Source: Saccoglossus kowalevskii (taxonomy: Eukaryota > Hemichordata > Enteropneusta > Harrimaniidae). Taken from it: DNA of 21,326 bases. Positions 1 to 13,453 of the stretch are shown piece by piece. Under the pieces are notes generated by a model, which ran no database searches, had not been told where the DNA came from, and saw only the letters and a program-made list of their open reading frames with translations. Numbering within the stretch: the stretch's first letter is position 1; each line of letters begins with the position of its first letter. Where the stretch lies: the NCBI RefSeq assembly GCF_000003605.2, contig NW_003105319.1, forward strand, positions 1 to 21,326. Reading direction: 5' to 3'. Made by a program: the position numbers and the translations under genes.

Positions 1-653
1 TAAACGACTAGACACACTCAAACATATCATCGTGGCAGGGGACATATTGGAGGAATAGCGACTAGACACACTCAAACATATAATCATGGCAGCATACATT
101 TTGGAGGCATAGCGACTAGACACACTCAAACAAATAATCATGGCAGGGGACATATTGGAGGCATAGCGACTAGACACACTCAAACATGTAATCATGACAG
201 GGGACATATTGGAGGCATAGCGACTAGACACACTCAAACATATTATCGTGACAGGGGACATATTGGAGGCATAACGACTAGACACACTCAAATATATCAT
301 CGTGGCAGGGGACATATTGGAGGCATAGTGACTAGGCACACTCAAACATATAATCATGGCAGGAGACATATTAGTGGCATAGCCACTAGATACACTTAAA
401 CATATAATCATGGCGGGGAACATTTTGGAGGCATAGCGACTAGACACACTCAAACATATAATCATGGCAGCGGACATATTGGAGGCATAGCGACTAGACA
501 CACTCAAACATATAATCATGGCAGGGGACATATTGGAGGCATAGCGACTAGACACACTCAAACATATTATCGTGACAGCGCATATATTGGAGGCATAGCG
601 ACTAGACACACTCAAACATATAATCATGGCAGGGGACATATTGGAGGCATAGT
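1..653 (+). repeat. Array section 1, matching 12870-13366
   Basis: About twelve units. From roughly position 110 to 600 the order of variant units matches about 12870-13366, at an offset of 12767 bp (12766 after a one-base deletion near 13287). Shared bar codes include a unit with CATGTAATCATGAC near 185 and 12952. Another is the unusual TTAGTGGCATAGCCACTAG at 371 and 13138. A third is the variant CAGCGCATATATTGG near 576 and 13342. Before about 110 the two regions do not correspond, so the duplicated segment has a visible left border. No gene or other element is seen here. Confidence 0.85.
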
Positions 654-3164
654 GACTAGCCCCCACTCACACAAATAATCATGGCAGGGGACATATTGGA
701 GGAATAGCGACTATAGACGCACTCAAACATACAATCATAGCAGGGCACATATTGGAGGCATAGCGACTAGACACACCCAAACATATAATCATGGCAGGAA
801 ACATATCCGAGGCATAACGACTAGACATACTAAAACATATCATCGTGGCAGGGGACATATTGGAGGCATAGCGACTAGACACACTCAAACATATAATCAT
901 GGCTGGGGACATATTGGAGGCATAGCGACTAGACACACCCAAACATATAATCATGGCAGGGGACATATTGGATGCATAGCGACTGGACACACTCAAACAT
1001 ATAATCATGGTGGGGAACATACTGGAGGCATAGCGACTAGACACACTCAAACATATAATCGTGGCAGGGGACATATTGGAGGCATAGCGACTAGACACAC
1101 TCAAACATATAATCATGGCAGGGGACATATTGGAGGCATAGCGACTAGACACACTCAAACATATAATCATGGCAGGGGACATATTGGAGGCATAGCGACT
1201 AGACACACTCAAACATATTATCGTGACAGCGCACATATTGGAGGCATAGCGACTAGACACACTCAAACATATAATCATGGCAGGGGACATATTGGAGGCA
1301 TAGTGACTAGCCCCACTCACACAAATAATCATGGCAGGGGACATATTGGAGGAATAGCGACTATAGACGCACTCAAACATACAATCATAGCAGGGGACAT
1401 ATTGGAGGCATAGCGACTAGACACACCCAAACATATAATCATGGCAGGAAACATATCCGAGGCATAACGACTAGACACACTCAAACATATCATCGTGGCA
1501 GGGGACATATTGGAGGAATAGCGACTATAGACGCACTCAAACATACAATCATAGCAGGGCACATATTGGAGGCATAGCGACTAGACACACCCAAACATAT
1601 AATCATGGCAGGAAACATATCCGAGGCATAACGACTAGACACACTAAAACATATCATCGTGGCAGGGGACATATTGGAGGCATAGCGACTAGACACACTC
1701 AAACATATAATCATGGCTGGGGACATATTGGAGGCATAGCGACTAGAAACACCCAAACACATAATCATGGTGGGGGACATATTGGAGACATAGTGACTTG
1801 ACACACTCAAACATACAATCATGGCAGGAGACATATTATAGGCATAGCGACTAGACACACTCAAACATACAATCATGGCAGGAGACATATTAGAGGCATA
1901 GCGACTAGACATACTCAAACATACAATCATGACAGGAGACATATCGGAGGCATAGCGACTAGACACACTCAAACATATAATCATGGCAGGGGACATATTG
2001 GAGGCATAGCGACTAGACACACTCAAACATACAATCATGGCAGGAGACATATTAGAGGCATAGCGACTAGACACACTCAAACATACAATCATGACAGGAG
2101 ACATATCGGAGCATAGCGACTAGACACACTCAAACATATAATCATGGCGGGGAACATTTTGGAGGCATAGCGACTAGACACACTCAAACATATAATCATG
2201 TATGTCAGGGAACATTTTGGATGCATAGCGACTAGACACACTGAAACATATAATCATAACAGCGGACATATTGGAGGCATAGCGACTAGACACACTCAAA
2301 CATATAATCATGGCAGGGGACATATTGGAGGCATAGTGACTAGCCCCACTCACACAAATAATCATGGCAGGGGACATATTGGAGGAATAGCGACTATAGA
2401 CGCACTCAAACATACAATCATAGCAGGGGACATATTGGAGGCATAGCGACTAGACACACCCAAACATATAATCATGGCAGGAAACATATCCGAGGCATAA
2501 CGACAAGACACACTCAAACATATCATCGTGGCAGGGGACATATTGGAGGAATAGCGACTATAGACGCACTCAAACATACAATCATAGCAGGGCACATATT
2601 GGAGGCATAGCGACTAGACACACCCAAACATATAATCATGGCAGGAAACATATCCGAGGCATAACGACTAGACACACTAAAACATATCATCGTGGCAGGG
2701 GACATATTGGAGGCATAGCGACTAGACACACTCAAACATATAATCATGGCTGGGGACATATTGGAGGCATAGCGACTAGAAACACCCAAACATATAATCA
2801 TGGCAGGGGACATATTGGATGCATAGCGACTAGACACACTCAAACATATAATCGTGGCAGGGGACATATTGGAGGCATAGCGACTAGACACACTCAAACA
2901 TATAATCATGGCAGGGGACATATTGGAGGCATAGCGACTAGACACACTCAAACATACAATCATGGCAGGAGACATATTATAGCATAGCGACTAGACACAC
3001 TCAAACATACAATCATGGCAGGAGACATATTAGAGGCATAGCGACTAGATACAACCAAACATATATAATCATGGCAAGAAACATATCCGAGGCATAACGA
3101 CTAGACACACTCAAACATATCATCGTGGCAGGGGACATATTGGAGAAATAGAGACTATAGACGC
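654..3164 (+). repeat. Array section 2: three related blocks marked by GACTAGCCCC units
   Basis: A distinctive unit with GACTAGCCCCACTCAC followed by ACAAATAATC occurs at 654 (with one extra C), 1305 and 2338, and again far downstream at 11255 and 11637. About 1250-1765 matches 2283-2798 at an offset of 1033 bp. A sub-block starting with GACTATAGACGCACTC (a unit two bases longer than normal) and carrying AGCAGGGCAC is present three times, at about 700-930, 1514-1745 and 2547-2778. One unit near 2195 holds a four-base insertion (CATGTATGTCAGGG). The offsets are not exact multiples of 54 because these blocks carry odd-length units, which makes them good markers of shared descent. Confidence 0.85.
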
Positions 3165-6100
3165 ACTCAAACATACAATCATAGCAGGGGACATATTGGA
3201 GGCATAGCAACTAGACACACCCAAACATATAATCATGGCAGGAAACATATCCGAGGCATAACGACTAGACACACTAAAACATATAATCATGGCGGGGGAC
3301 ATATTGGAGGCATAGCGACTAGACGCACTAAATCATACAATCATGGCAGGGAACATTTTGGAGGCATAGCGACTAGACACCTCAAACATATAATCATAAC
3401 AGCGGACATATTGGAGGCATAGCTGCTAGACACACTCAAACATATAATCATGGCAGGGGACATATTGGAGGCATAGCGACTAGACACACCCAAACATATA
3501 ATCATGGCAGGGGACATATTGGAGGCATAGCGACTAGACACACTCAAACATATAATCATGGCAGGGGACATATTGGAGGCATAGCGACTAGACACACCCA
3601 AACATATGATCATGACAGGGGACATATTGGATGCATAGCGACTGGACACACTCAAACATATAATCATGGTGGGGAACATACTGGAGGCATAGCGACTAGA
3701 CACACTCAAACATATAATCATGGCAGGAAACATATTGGAGGCATAACGACTAGACACACTCATATATATCATTGTGGCAGGGGACATATTGGAGGCATAG
3801 CGACTAGACACACTCAAACATATAATCATGGCAGCGGACATATTGGAGGCATAGCGACTAGACACACTCAAACATATAATCATGGCAGGAGACATATTGG
3901 AGGCATAGCGACTAGACACACTCAAACATATTATCGTGACAGCGCACATATTGGAGGCCGAGTGACTAGACACACCCAAATATATAATCATGGCAGGGGA
4001 CATATTGGATGCATAGCGACTGGACACACTCAAACATATAATCATGGTGGGGAACATACTGGAGGCATAGCGACTAGACACACTGAAACATATAATCATA
4101 ACAGTGGACATATTGGAGGCATAGCGACTAGACACACTCGAACATACAATCATGGCATTGGACATATTGGAGGCATAGCGACTAGACACACTCGAACATA
4201 CAATCAAGGCATTGGACATATTGGATGCATAGCGACTAGACACACTGAAACATATAATCATAACAGCGGACATATTGGAGGCATAGCGACTAGACACACT
4301 CGAACATACAATCATGGCATTGGACATATTGGAGGCATAGCGACTAGACCCATTGAAATATATAATCATAGCAGGGGACATATTGGAGGCATAGCGACTA
4401 GACCCATTGAAATATATAATCATGGCAGGAAACATATTGGAGGCATAACGACTAGACACACTCAAATATATCATCGTGGCAGGGGACATATTGGAGGCAT
4501 AGCGACTAGGCACACTCAAACATATAATCTTGGCAGGAGACATATTAGAGGCATAGCGACGAGACACACTCAAACATACAATCATAGCAGGGGACATATT
4601 GGAGGCATAGCGACTAGACACACCCAAACATATAATCATGGCATGAAACATATGCGACGCATAACGACTAGACACACTCAAACGTATCATCGTGGCAGGG
4701 GACATATTTGAGGCATAGTGACTAGACACACTCAAACATATAATCATGGCAGGGGACATATTGGAGGCTATAATGACTAGGCACACTCAAACATACAATC
4801 ATGGCAGGGGACATATTAGAGGCATAGCGACTAGATACACTCAATCATACAATCATAGCAGGGGACATATTGGAGGCATAGCGACTAGACACACCCAAAC
4901 ATATAATCATGGCAGGAAACATATGCGAGGCATAACGACTAGACACACTCAAACGTATCATCGTGGCAGGGGACATATTTGAGGCATAGTGACTAGACAC
5001 ACTCAAACATATAATCATGGCAGGGGACATATTGGAGGCATAGCGACTAGACACACTCAAACATATAATCATGGCAGGGGACATATTGAAGGCATAAAAA
5101 CTAGACACACTCAAACATTTCAATCATGGCAGAAGACATATTAGAAGCATAGCGACTAGACACACTCAAACATAATCATAGCATGGAACATATTGGAGGC
5201 ACAGCGACTAGACACATTCAAACATATAATCATGACAGAGACATATTGGATGCATAATGACTAGACACACTCAAACATTTAATCATGGCAGGGGACATAT
5301 TAGAGGCATAGCGACTAGATACACTCAAACATATAATCATGGCAGGGGACATATTGAAGGCATAAAAACTAGACACATTCAAACATACAATCATGGCAGG
5401 GGACATATTAGAGGCATAGCGACTAGATACACTTAAACATATAATCATGGCGGGGAACATTTTGGAGGCATAGCGACTAGACACACTCAAACATATAATC
5501 ATGGCAGCGGACATATTGGAGGCATAGCGACTAGACACACTCAAACATATAATCATGGCAGGGGACATATTGGAGGCATAGCGACTAGACACACTCAAAC
5601 ATATTATCGTGACAGCGCACATATTGGAGGCATAGCGTCTAGACACACTCAAACATATAATCATGGCAGGGGACATATTGGAGGCATAGTGACTATAGAC
5701 ACACTCAAACATACAATCATAGCAGGGGACATATTGGAGGCATAGCGACTAGACACACCCAAACATATAATCATGGCAGGAAACATATCCGAGGCATAAC
5801 GACTAGACACACTGAAACATATAATCATGGCAGGAGACATATTAGAGGCATAGCGACTAGACACACTCAAACATATAATCATGGCAGGGAACATTTTGGA
5901 TGCATAGCGACTAGACACACTGAAACATATAATCATAACAGCGGACATATTGGAGGCATAGCGACTATACACACTCGAACATACAATCATGGCATTGGAC
6001 ATATTGGAGGCATAGCGACTAAACCCATTGAAATATATAATCATAGCAGGGGACATATTGGAGGCATAGCGACTAGACCCATTGAAATATATAATCATGG

Positions 6101-6290
6101 CAGGATACATATTTGAGGCATAACGACTAGACACACTCAAATATATCATCGTGGCAGGGGACATATTGGAGGCGTAGCGACTAGGCACACTTAAACATAT
6201 AATCATGGCAGGAGACATATTAGAGGCATAGCGACTAGACACACTCAAACATATAATCATGGCAGGGGACATATTAGAGGCATAGCGACT
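3165..6290 (+). repeat. Higher-order repeat, copy 1 (offset 3564 bp, 66 units)
   Basis: This segment is repeated at 6729-9854 with a constant offset of 3564 bp, exactly 66 times 54. I compared 3341-4786 with 6905-8350 base by base and found 10 substitutions and no indels in 1446 bp, about 99.3% identity. Ordinary neighbouring units differ far more from each other. Markers include a 53-bp unit with GACACCTCAAAC (3376), AGCTGCTAGAC (3421), a doublet of GACCCATTGAAATATATAATC units (4347, 4401), CATTTCAATCATGGCAGAAG (5115) and a second doublet near 6022 and 6076. Left divergence is at about 3165-3175 and right divergence at about 6290. Confidence 0.95.
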
Positions 6291-6728
6291 AAACACACTC
6301 AAACATATAATCATGGCAGGGGAAATATTGGAGGCATATAGACTAGACACACTCAAACATATAATCATAGCAGGTGACATATTGGAGGCCCAGTGACTAG
6401 ACACACCCAAACATATAATCATGGCAGGGGACATATTGGATGCATAGCGACTGCACACACTCAAACATATAATCATGGTGGGGAACATACTGGAGGCATA
6501 GCGACTAGACACACTGAAACATATAATCATAACAGCGGACATATTGGAGGCATAGCGACTAGACACACTCAAACATATAATCATGGCAGGAAACATATCC
6601 GAGGCATAACGACTAGACACACTAAAACATATAATCATGGCAGGGGACATATTATAGGCATAGCGACTAGACACACTCAAACATATAATCATGGCAGGGG
6701 ACTTATTGGAGGCATAAAGACTAGGCAC
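6291..6728 (+). repeat. Linker section between higher-order copies
   Basis: About eight units between the two 66-unit copies. They include a unit with GGGGAAATATTGGAGGCATATAG and a CCCAGTGACTAG unit near 6389. This stretch has no counterpart at the expected place after copy 2 (9855-10292). It does recur at about 17763-18200 at an offset of 11472 bp, as part of the third large duplication. It therefore belonged to the duplicated segment that seeded the right end of the window. It holds only 54-bp units. Confidence 0.85.
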
Positions 6729-9700
6729 ACTCAAACATACAATCATAGCAGGGGACATATTGGAGGCATAGCAACTAGACACACCCAAACATATAATCAT
6801 GGCAGGAAACATATCCGAGGCATAACGACTAGACACACTAAAACATATGATCATGGCAGGGGACATATTGGAGGCATAGCGACTAGACGCACTAAACCAT
6901 ACAATCATGGCAGGGAACATTTTGGAGGCATAGCGACTAGACACCTCAAACATATAATCATAACAGCGGACATATTGGAGGCATAGCTGCTAGACACACT
7001 CAAACGTATAATCATGGCAGGGGACATATTGGAGGCATAGCGACTAGACACACCCAAACATATAATCATGGCAGGGGACATATTGGAGGCATAGCGACTA
7101 GACACACTCAAACATATAATCATGGCAGGGGACATATTGGAGGCATAGCGACTAGACACACCCAAACATATAATCATGACAGGGGACATATTGGATGCAT
7201 AGCGACTGGACACACTCAAACATATAATCATGGTGGGGAACATACTGGAGGCATAGCGACTAGACACACTCAAACATATAATCATGGCAGGAAACATATT
7301 GGAGGCATAACGACTAGACACACTCATATATATCATTGTGGCAGGGGACATATTGGAGGCATAGCGACTAGACACACTCAAACATATAATCATGGCAGCG
7401 GACATATTGGAGGCATAGCGACTAGACACACTTAAACATATAATCATGGCAGGGGACATATTGGAGGCATAGCGACTAGACACACTCAAACATATTATCG
7501 TGACAGCGCACATATTGGAGGCCGAGTGACTAGACACACCCAAATATATAATCATGGTAGGGGACATATTGGATGCATAGCGACTGGACACACTCAAACA
7601 TATAATCATGGTGGGGAACATACTGGAGGCATAGCGACTAGACACACTGAAACATATAATCATAACAGTGGACATATTGGAGGCATAGCGACTAGACACA
7701 CTCGAACATACAATCATGGCATTGGACATATTGGAGGCATAGCGACTAGACACACTCGAACATACAATCAAGGCATTGAACATATTGGATGCATAGCGAC
7801 TAGACACACTGAAACATATAATCATAACAGCGGACATATTGGAGGCATAGCGACTAGACACACTCGAACATACAATCATGGCATTGGACATATTGGAGGC
7901 ATAGCGACTAGACCCATTGAAATATATAATCATAGCAGGGGACATATTGGAGGCATAGCGACTAGACCCATTGAAATATATAATCATGGCAGGAAACATA
8001 TTGGAGGCATAACGACTAGACACACTCAAATATATCATCGTGGCAGGGGACATATTGGAGGCATAGCGACTAGGCACACTCAAACATATAATCATGGCAG
8101 GAGACATATTAGAGGCATAGCGACGAGACACACTCAAACATACAATCATAGCAGGGGACATATTGGAGGCATAGCGACTAGACACACCCAAACATATAAT
8201 CATGGCAGGAAACATATGCGAGGCATAACGACTAGACACACTCAAACGTATCATCGTGGCAGGGGACATATTTGAGGAATAGTGACTAGACACACTCAAA
8301 CATATAATCATGGCAGGGGACATATTGGAGGCTATAATGACTAGGCACACTCAAACATACAATCATGGCAGGGGACATATTAGAGGCATAGCGACTAGAT
8401 ACACTCAATCATACAATCATAGCAGGGGACATATTGGAGGCATAGCGACTAGACACACCCAAACATATAATCATGGCAGGAAACATATGCGAGGCATAAC
8501 GACTAGACACACTCAAACGTATCATCGTGGCAGGGGACATATTTGAGGCATAGTGACTAGACACACTCAAACATATAATCATGGCAGGGGACATATTGGA
8601 GGCATAGCGACTAGACACACTCAAACATATAATCATGGCAGGGGACATATTGAAGGCATAAAAACTAGACACACTCAAACATTTCAATCATGGCAGAAGA
8701 CATATTAAAAGCATAGCGACTAGACACACTCAAACATAATCATAGCATGGAACATATTGGAGGCACAGCGACTAGACACATTCAAACATATAATCATGAC
8801 AGAGACATATTGGATGCATAATGACTAGACACACTCAAACATTTAATCATGGCAGGGGACATATTAGAGGCATAGCGACTAGATACACTCAAACATATAA
8901 TCATGGCAGGGGACATATTGAAGGCATAAAAACTAGACACATTCAAACATACAATCATGGCAGGGGACATATTAGAGGCATAGCGACTAGATACACTTAA
9001 ACATATAATCATGGCGGAGAACATTTTGGAGGCATAGCGACTAGACACACTCAAACATATAATCATGGCAGCGGACATATTGGAGGCATAGCGACTAGAC
9101 ACACTCAAACATATAATCATGGCAGGGGACATATTGGAGGCATAGCGACTAGACACACTCAAACATATTATCGTGACAGCGCACATATTGGAGGCATAGC
9201 GTCTAGACACACTCAAACATATAATCATGGCAGGGGACATATTGGAGGCATAGTGACTATAGACGCACTCAAACATACAATCATAGCAGGGGACATATTG
9301 GAGGCATAGCGACTAGACACACCCAAACATATAATCATGGCAGGAAACATATCCGAGGCATAACGACTAGACACACTCAAACATATAATCATGGCAGGAG
9401 ACATATTAGAGGCATAGCGACTAGACACACTCAAACATATAATCATGGCAGGGAACATTTTGGATGCATAGCGACTAGACACACTGAAACATATAATCAT
9501 AACAGCGGACATATTGGAGGCATAGCGACTATACACACTCGAACATACAATCATGGCATTGGACATATTGGAGGCATAGCGACTAGACCCATTGAAATAT
9601 ATAATCATAGCAGGGGACATATTGGAGGCATAGCGACTAGACCCATTGAAATATATAATCATGGCAGGAAACATATTTGAGGCATAACGACTAGACACAC

Positions 9701-9854
9701 TCAAATATATCATCGTGGCAGGGGACATATTGGAGGCGTAGCGACTAGGCACACTTAAACATATAATCATGGCAGGAGACATATTAGAGGCATAGCGACT
9801 AGACACACTCAAACATATAATCATGGCAGGGGACATATTAGAGGCATAGCGACT
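6729..9854 (+). repeat. Higher-order repeat, copy 2
   Basis: Near-identical partner of 3165-6290 at an offset of 3564 bp, with the same order of variant units. Markers are the GACACCTCAAAC unit (6941), AGCTGCTAGAC (6985), GACCCATTGAAATATATAATC doublets (7911/7965 and 9586/9640) and the CATTTCAATCATGGCAGAAG unit (8679). It differs from copy 1 by scattered single substitutions, such as CTTAAAC near 7431 and GGTAGGGG near 7556. The GGTAGGGG change is shared with the third copy near 19028 but not with copy 1, which suggests copies 2 and 3 are the closer pair over this part. Confidence 0.95.
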
Positions 9855-10079
9855 AGACACACTCAAACATACAATCATGGCAGGAGACATATTAGAGGCA
9901 TAGCGACTAGACACACTCAAACATATTATCATGGCAGGGGACATATTGGAGGCATAAAGACTAGGCACACTCAAACATACAATCATGGCAGGGGACATAT
10001 TAGAGGCATAGCGACTAGATACACTCAAACATATAATCATGGCAGGGGACATATTGGAGGCATAAAGACAAGGCGCACT
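9855..10079 (+). repeat. Two-unit (108-bp) alternation
   Basis: After copy 2 the array changes to alternating unit types. One type has ATAAAGACTAGGCAC followed by a CATACAATC unit. The other has AGCGACTAGATACAC followed by CATATAATC. The GACTAGG landmark at 9959 and its diverged partner at 10067 lie 108 bp apart, which is two units. The same dimer is expanded more clearly near 13990-14290. No other content is seen. Confidence 0.75.
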
Positions 10080-10739
10080 CAAACATATCATCGTGGCAGG
10101 GGACATATTGGAGGAATAGCGACTATAGACGCACTCAAACATACAATCATAGCAGGGGACATATTGGAGGCATAGCGACTAGACACACCCAAACATATAA
10201 TCATGGCAGGAAACATATGCGAGGCATAACGACTAGACACACTCAAACGTATCATCGTGGCTGGGGACATATTGGAGGCATAGTGACTAGACACACTCAA
10301 ACATATAATCATGGCAGGGGACATATTGGAGACATAGCGACTAGACACACTCAAACATATAATCATGGCAGGGGACATCTTGAAGGCATAAAAACTAGAC
10401 ACACTCAAACATACAATCATGGCAGGAGACATATTAGAGGCATAGCGACTCGACACACTCAAACATATAATCATAGCAGGGAACATATTGGAGGCACAGC
10501 GACTAGACACATTCAAACATATAATCATTACAGGGACATATTGGATGCATAGCGACTAGGCACACTCAAATATATAATCATGGCAGGGAACATATTGAAG
10601 GAAGAGCGACTAGACACATTCAAACATATAATTAAGGCAGGAAACATATTGGAGGCATAATGACTAGACACACTCAAACATTTAATCATGGCAGGGGACA
10701 TATTGAAGGCATAAAAACTAGACAGACTCAAACATACAA
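10080..10739 (+). repeat. Module matching 14278-14860
   Basis: About 10080-10660 corresponds to 14278-14860 at an offset of about 4197 bp. Shared features are the long GACTATAGACGCACTC unit (10125 and 14322), a TTGAAGGCATAAAAACTAG unit, a CACAGCGACTAGACACATTC unit, and a diverged unit with GGAACATATTGAAGGAAGAGC (ATTTAAGGAACAGC in the partner). The partner pair differs by more substitutions than the 3564-bp copies do, so this duplication looks older. The remaining bases to 10739 are ordinary units, including one with CAGACAGACTC-like changes near 10730. Confidence 0.75.
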
Positions 10740-11240
10740 TCATGGCAGAGACATATTAGAGGCATTGCGACTAGACACACTCAAACATATAATCATGGCA
10801 GGTTACATATTGGGGGCATAGCCACTAGACACACTCAAACATATAATCATGGCAGGGGACATATTAGAGGCATAGCGACTAGACACACTCAAACATATAA
10901 TCATGGCAGGGGACATATTGGAGGCATAAAGACTAGGCACACTGAAACATACAATCATGGCAGGGGACATATTAGAGGCATAGCGACTAGATACACTCAA
11001 ACATATAATCATGGCGGGGAACATTTTGGAGGCATAGCGACTAGACACACTCAAACATATAATCATGGCAGCGGACATATTGGAGGCATAGCGACTAGAC
11101 ACACTCAAACATATAATCATGGCAGGGGACATATTGGAGGCATAGCGACTAGACACACTCAAACATATTATCATGACAGCGCACATATTGGAGGCATAGC
11201 GACTAGACACACTCAAACATATAATCATGGCAGGGGACAT
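10740..11240 (+). repeat. ATTGCGAC / GGTTACATATTG module, copy 1 of 3
   Basis: This segment opens with the rare junction TTAGAGGCATTGCGAC (10756), followed by a unit with GGCAGGTTACATATTG. The same order recurs at about 13425-13925 (offset 2685) and 14920-15345. Further shared marks are ACTGAAACATACAATC (10941), GATACACTCAAAC and the GGCGGGGAACATTTTGG unit. In this copy the first unit is full length, whereas the other two copies begin with a 34-bp truncated unit. This copy may therefore represent the state before the deletion. Confidence 0.8.
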
Positions 11241-11660
11241 ATTGGAGGCATAGTGACTAGCCCCACTCACACAAATAATCATGGCAGGGGACATATTGGA
11301 GGAATAGCGACTATAGACGCACTCAAACATACAATCATAGCAGGGGACATATTGGAGGCATAGCGACTAGACACACCCAAACATATAATCATGGCAGGAA
11401 ACATATCCGAGGCATAACGACTAGACACACTCAAACATATCATCGTGGCAGGGGACATATTGGAGGAATAGCGACTATAGACGCACTCAAACATACAATC
11501 ATAGCAGGGGACATATTGGAGGCATAGCGACTAGACACACTCAAACATATTATCATGACAGCGCACATATTGGAGGCATAGCGACTAGACACACTCAAAC
11601 ATATAATCATGGCAGGGGACATATTGGAGGCATAGTGACTAGCCCCACTCACACAAATAA
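11241..11660 (+). repeat. GACTAGCCCC blocks matching the left end of the window
   Basis: Two more GACTAGCCCCACTCAC units lie at 11255 and 11637, 382 bp apart. About 11200-11500 matches 1250-1550 at an offset of 9950 bp. The match includes the GGAATAGCGACTATAGACGC unit and the GGAAACATATCCGAGGC unit. This ties the centre of the window to its left end and shows that block copying or exchange has acted over about 10 kb. Confidence 0.8.
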
Positions 11661-12869
11661 TCATGGCAGGGGACATATTGGAGGAATAGCGACTATAGAC
11701 GCACTCAAACATACAATCATAGCAGGGGACATATTGGAGGCATAGCGACTAGACACACCCAAACATATAATCATGGCAGGAAACATATCCGAGGCATAAC
11801 GACTAGACACACTAAAACATATCATCGTGGCAGGGGACATATTGGAGGCATAGCGACTAGACACACTCAAACATATAATCATGGCAGGGGACATATTGGA
11901 GGCATAGCGACTAGACACACCCAAACATATAATCATGGCAGGGGATATATTGGATGCATAGCGACTGGACACACTGAAACATATAATCATGGTGGGGAAC
12001 ATACTGGAGGCATAGCGACTAGACACACTGAAACATATAATCATGGCAGGGGACATATTGGAGGCATAGCGACTAGACACACTCAAACATGTAATCATGA
12101 CAGGGGACATATTGGAGGCATAGTGAGTAGACACACTCAAACATATTATCGTGACAGGGGACATATTGGAGGCATAGCGACTTGACACACTCAAACATAT
12201 AATCATGGCAGAGGACATATTGGATGCATAGCAACTAGACACACTCGCACAAATAATCATGGCAGGGGACATATTGGAGGCATAGCAAGTAGACGCACTC
12301 ACAGAAATAATCATGGCAGGGAACATTTTGGAGGCATAGCGACTAGACACACTCAAACATATAATCATGGCAGGGAACATATTGGAGGCACAGCGACTAG
12401 ACACATTCAAACATATAATCATGGCAGGGAACATATTGGATGCATAGCGACTAGACACATTCAAACATAAAATTATGTCAGGAAACATATTGGAGTCATA
12501 ACGACTAGACACACTCAAACATATCATCGTGGCAGGGGACATATTGGAGGCATAGCGACTAGACACACCCAAACATATAATCATGGCAGGGAACATATTG
12601 GAGGCACAGCGACTAAACACATTCAAAAGTATAATCATGACAGGGGACATATTGGAGGCATAGCGAATAGACACACTCAAACATATAATCATGGCAGGGG
12701 ACATATCGGAGGCATAGCGACTAGACACACTCAAACATACAATCATGGCAGGGAACAGTTTGGTGGCATAGCGACTAGACACACTCAAACATATAATAAT
12801 GGCAGGGGACATATTGGAGACATAGTGACTTGACACACTCAAATATACAATCATGGCAGGGAACATTTT
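11661..12869 (+). repeat. Diverged section of the array
   Basis: About 22 units. The first part (to about 12060) holds familiar variants, including GACTGGACAC followed by GGTGGGGAACATACTGG. From about 12110 to 12870 many units carry private changes: TAGTGAGTAGACAC, CTCGCACAAATAATC, GCAAGTAGACGCACTCACAG, CATAAAATTATGTCAGG, CAAAAGTATAATC, GGGAACAGTTTGGTGGC and ATATAATAATGGC. I found no near-identical partner for this stretch inside the window, except that its right border resembles section 1. It looks like an older, less homogenised stretch. Confidence 0.7.
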
Positions 12870-13400
12870 GGAGGCATAGTGACTAGACACACTCAAACAT
12901 ATAATCATGGCAGGGGACATATTGGAGGCATAGCGACTAGACACACTCAAACATGTAATCATGACAGGGGACATATTGGAGGCATAGCGACTAGACACAC
13001 TCAAACATATTATCGTGACAGGGGACATATTGGAGGCATAACGACTAGACACACTCAAATATATCATCGTGGCAGGGGACATATTGGAGGCATAGCGACT
13101 AGGCACACTCAAACATATAATCATGGCAGGAGACATATTAGTGGCATAGCCACTAGATACACTTAAACATATAATCATGGCGGGGAACATTTTGGAGGCA
13201 TAGCGACTAGACACACTCAAACATATAATCATGGCAGCGGACATATTGGAGGCATAGTGACTAGACACACTCATACATATAATCATGGCAGGGACATATT
13301 GGAGGCATAGCGACTAGACACACTCAAACGTATTATCGTGACAGCGCATATATTGGAGGCATAGCGACTAGGCACACTCAAACATTATAATCATGGCAGG
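12870..13400 (+). repeat. Copy of array section 1
   Basis: This segment matches about 110-600 in order and content at an offset of 12767 bp. Marks are CATGTAATCATGAC (12952), TTAGTGGCATAGCCACTAG (13138) and CAGCGCATATATTGG (13342). A one-base deletion near 13287 (GGCAGGGACAT) and an inserted base near 13385 (ACATTATAATC) give units of 53 and 55 bp. Confidence 0.85.
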
Positions 13401-13419
13401 TTACATATTGAGACATAGC

Positions 13420-13453
13420 GACTAGACACACTCAAACATATTAGAGGCATTGC
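13420..13453 (+). repeat. 34-bp truncated unit (20-bp internal deletion)
   Basis: Here CTCAAACATATTAGAGGC replaces the normal passage. Twenty bases are missing between two copies of ACATAT that lie 20 bp apart in the full unit, so one ACATAT is retained. This is the signature of slippage or microhomology-mediated deletion. The same truncated unit is found at 14914-14947, within a duplicated block, so one event followed by block copying explains both. Confidence 0.9.
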
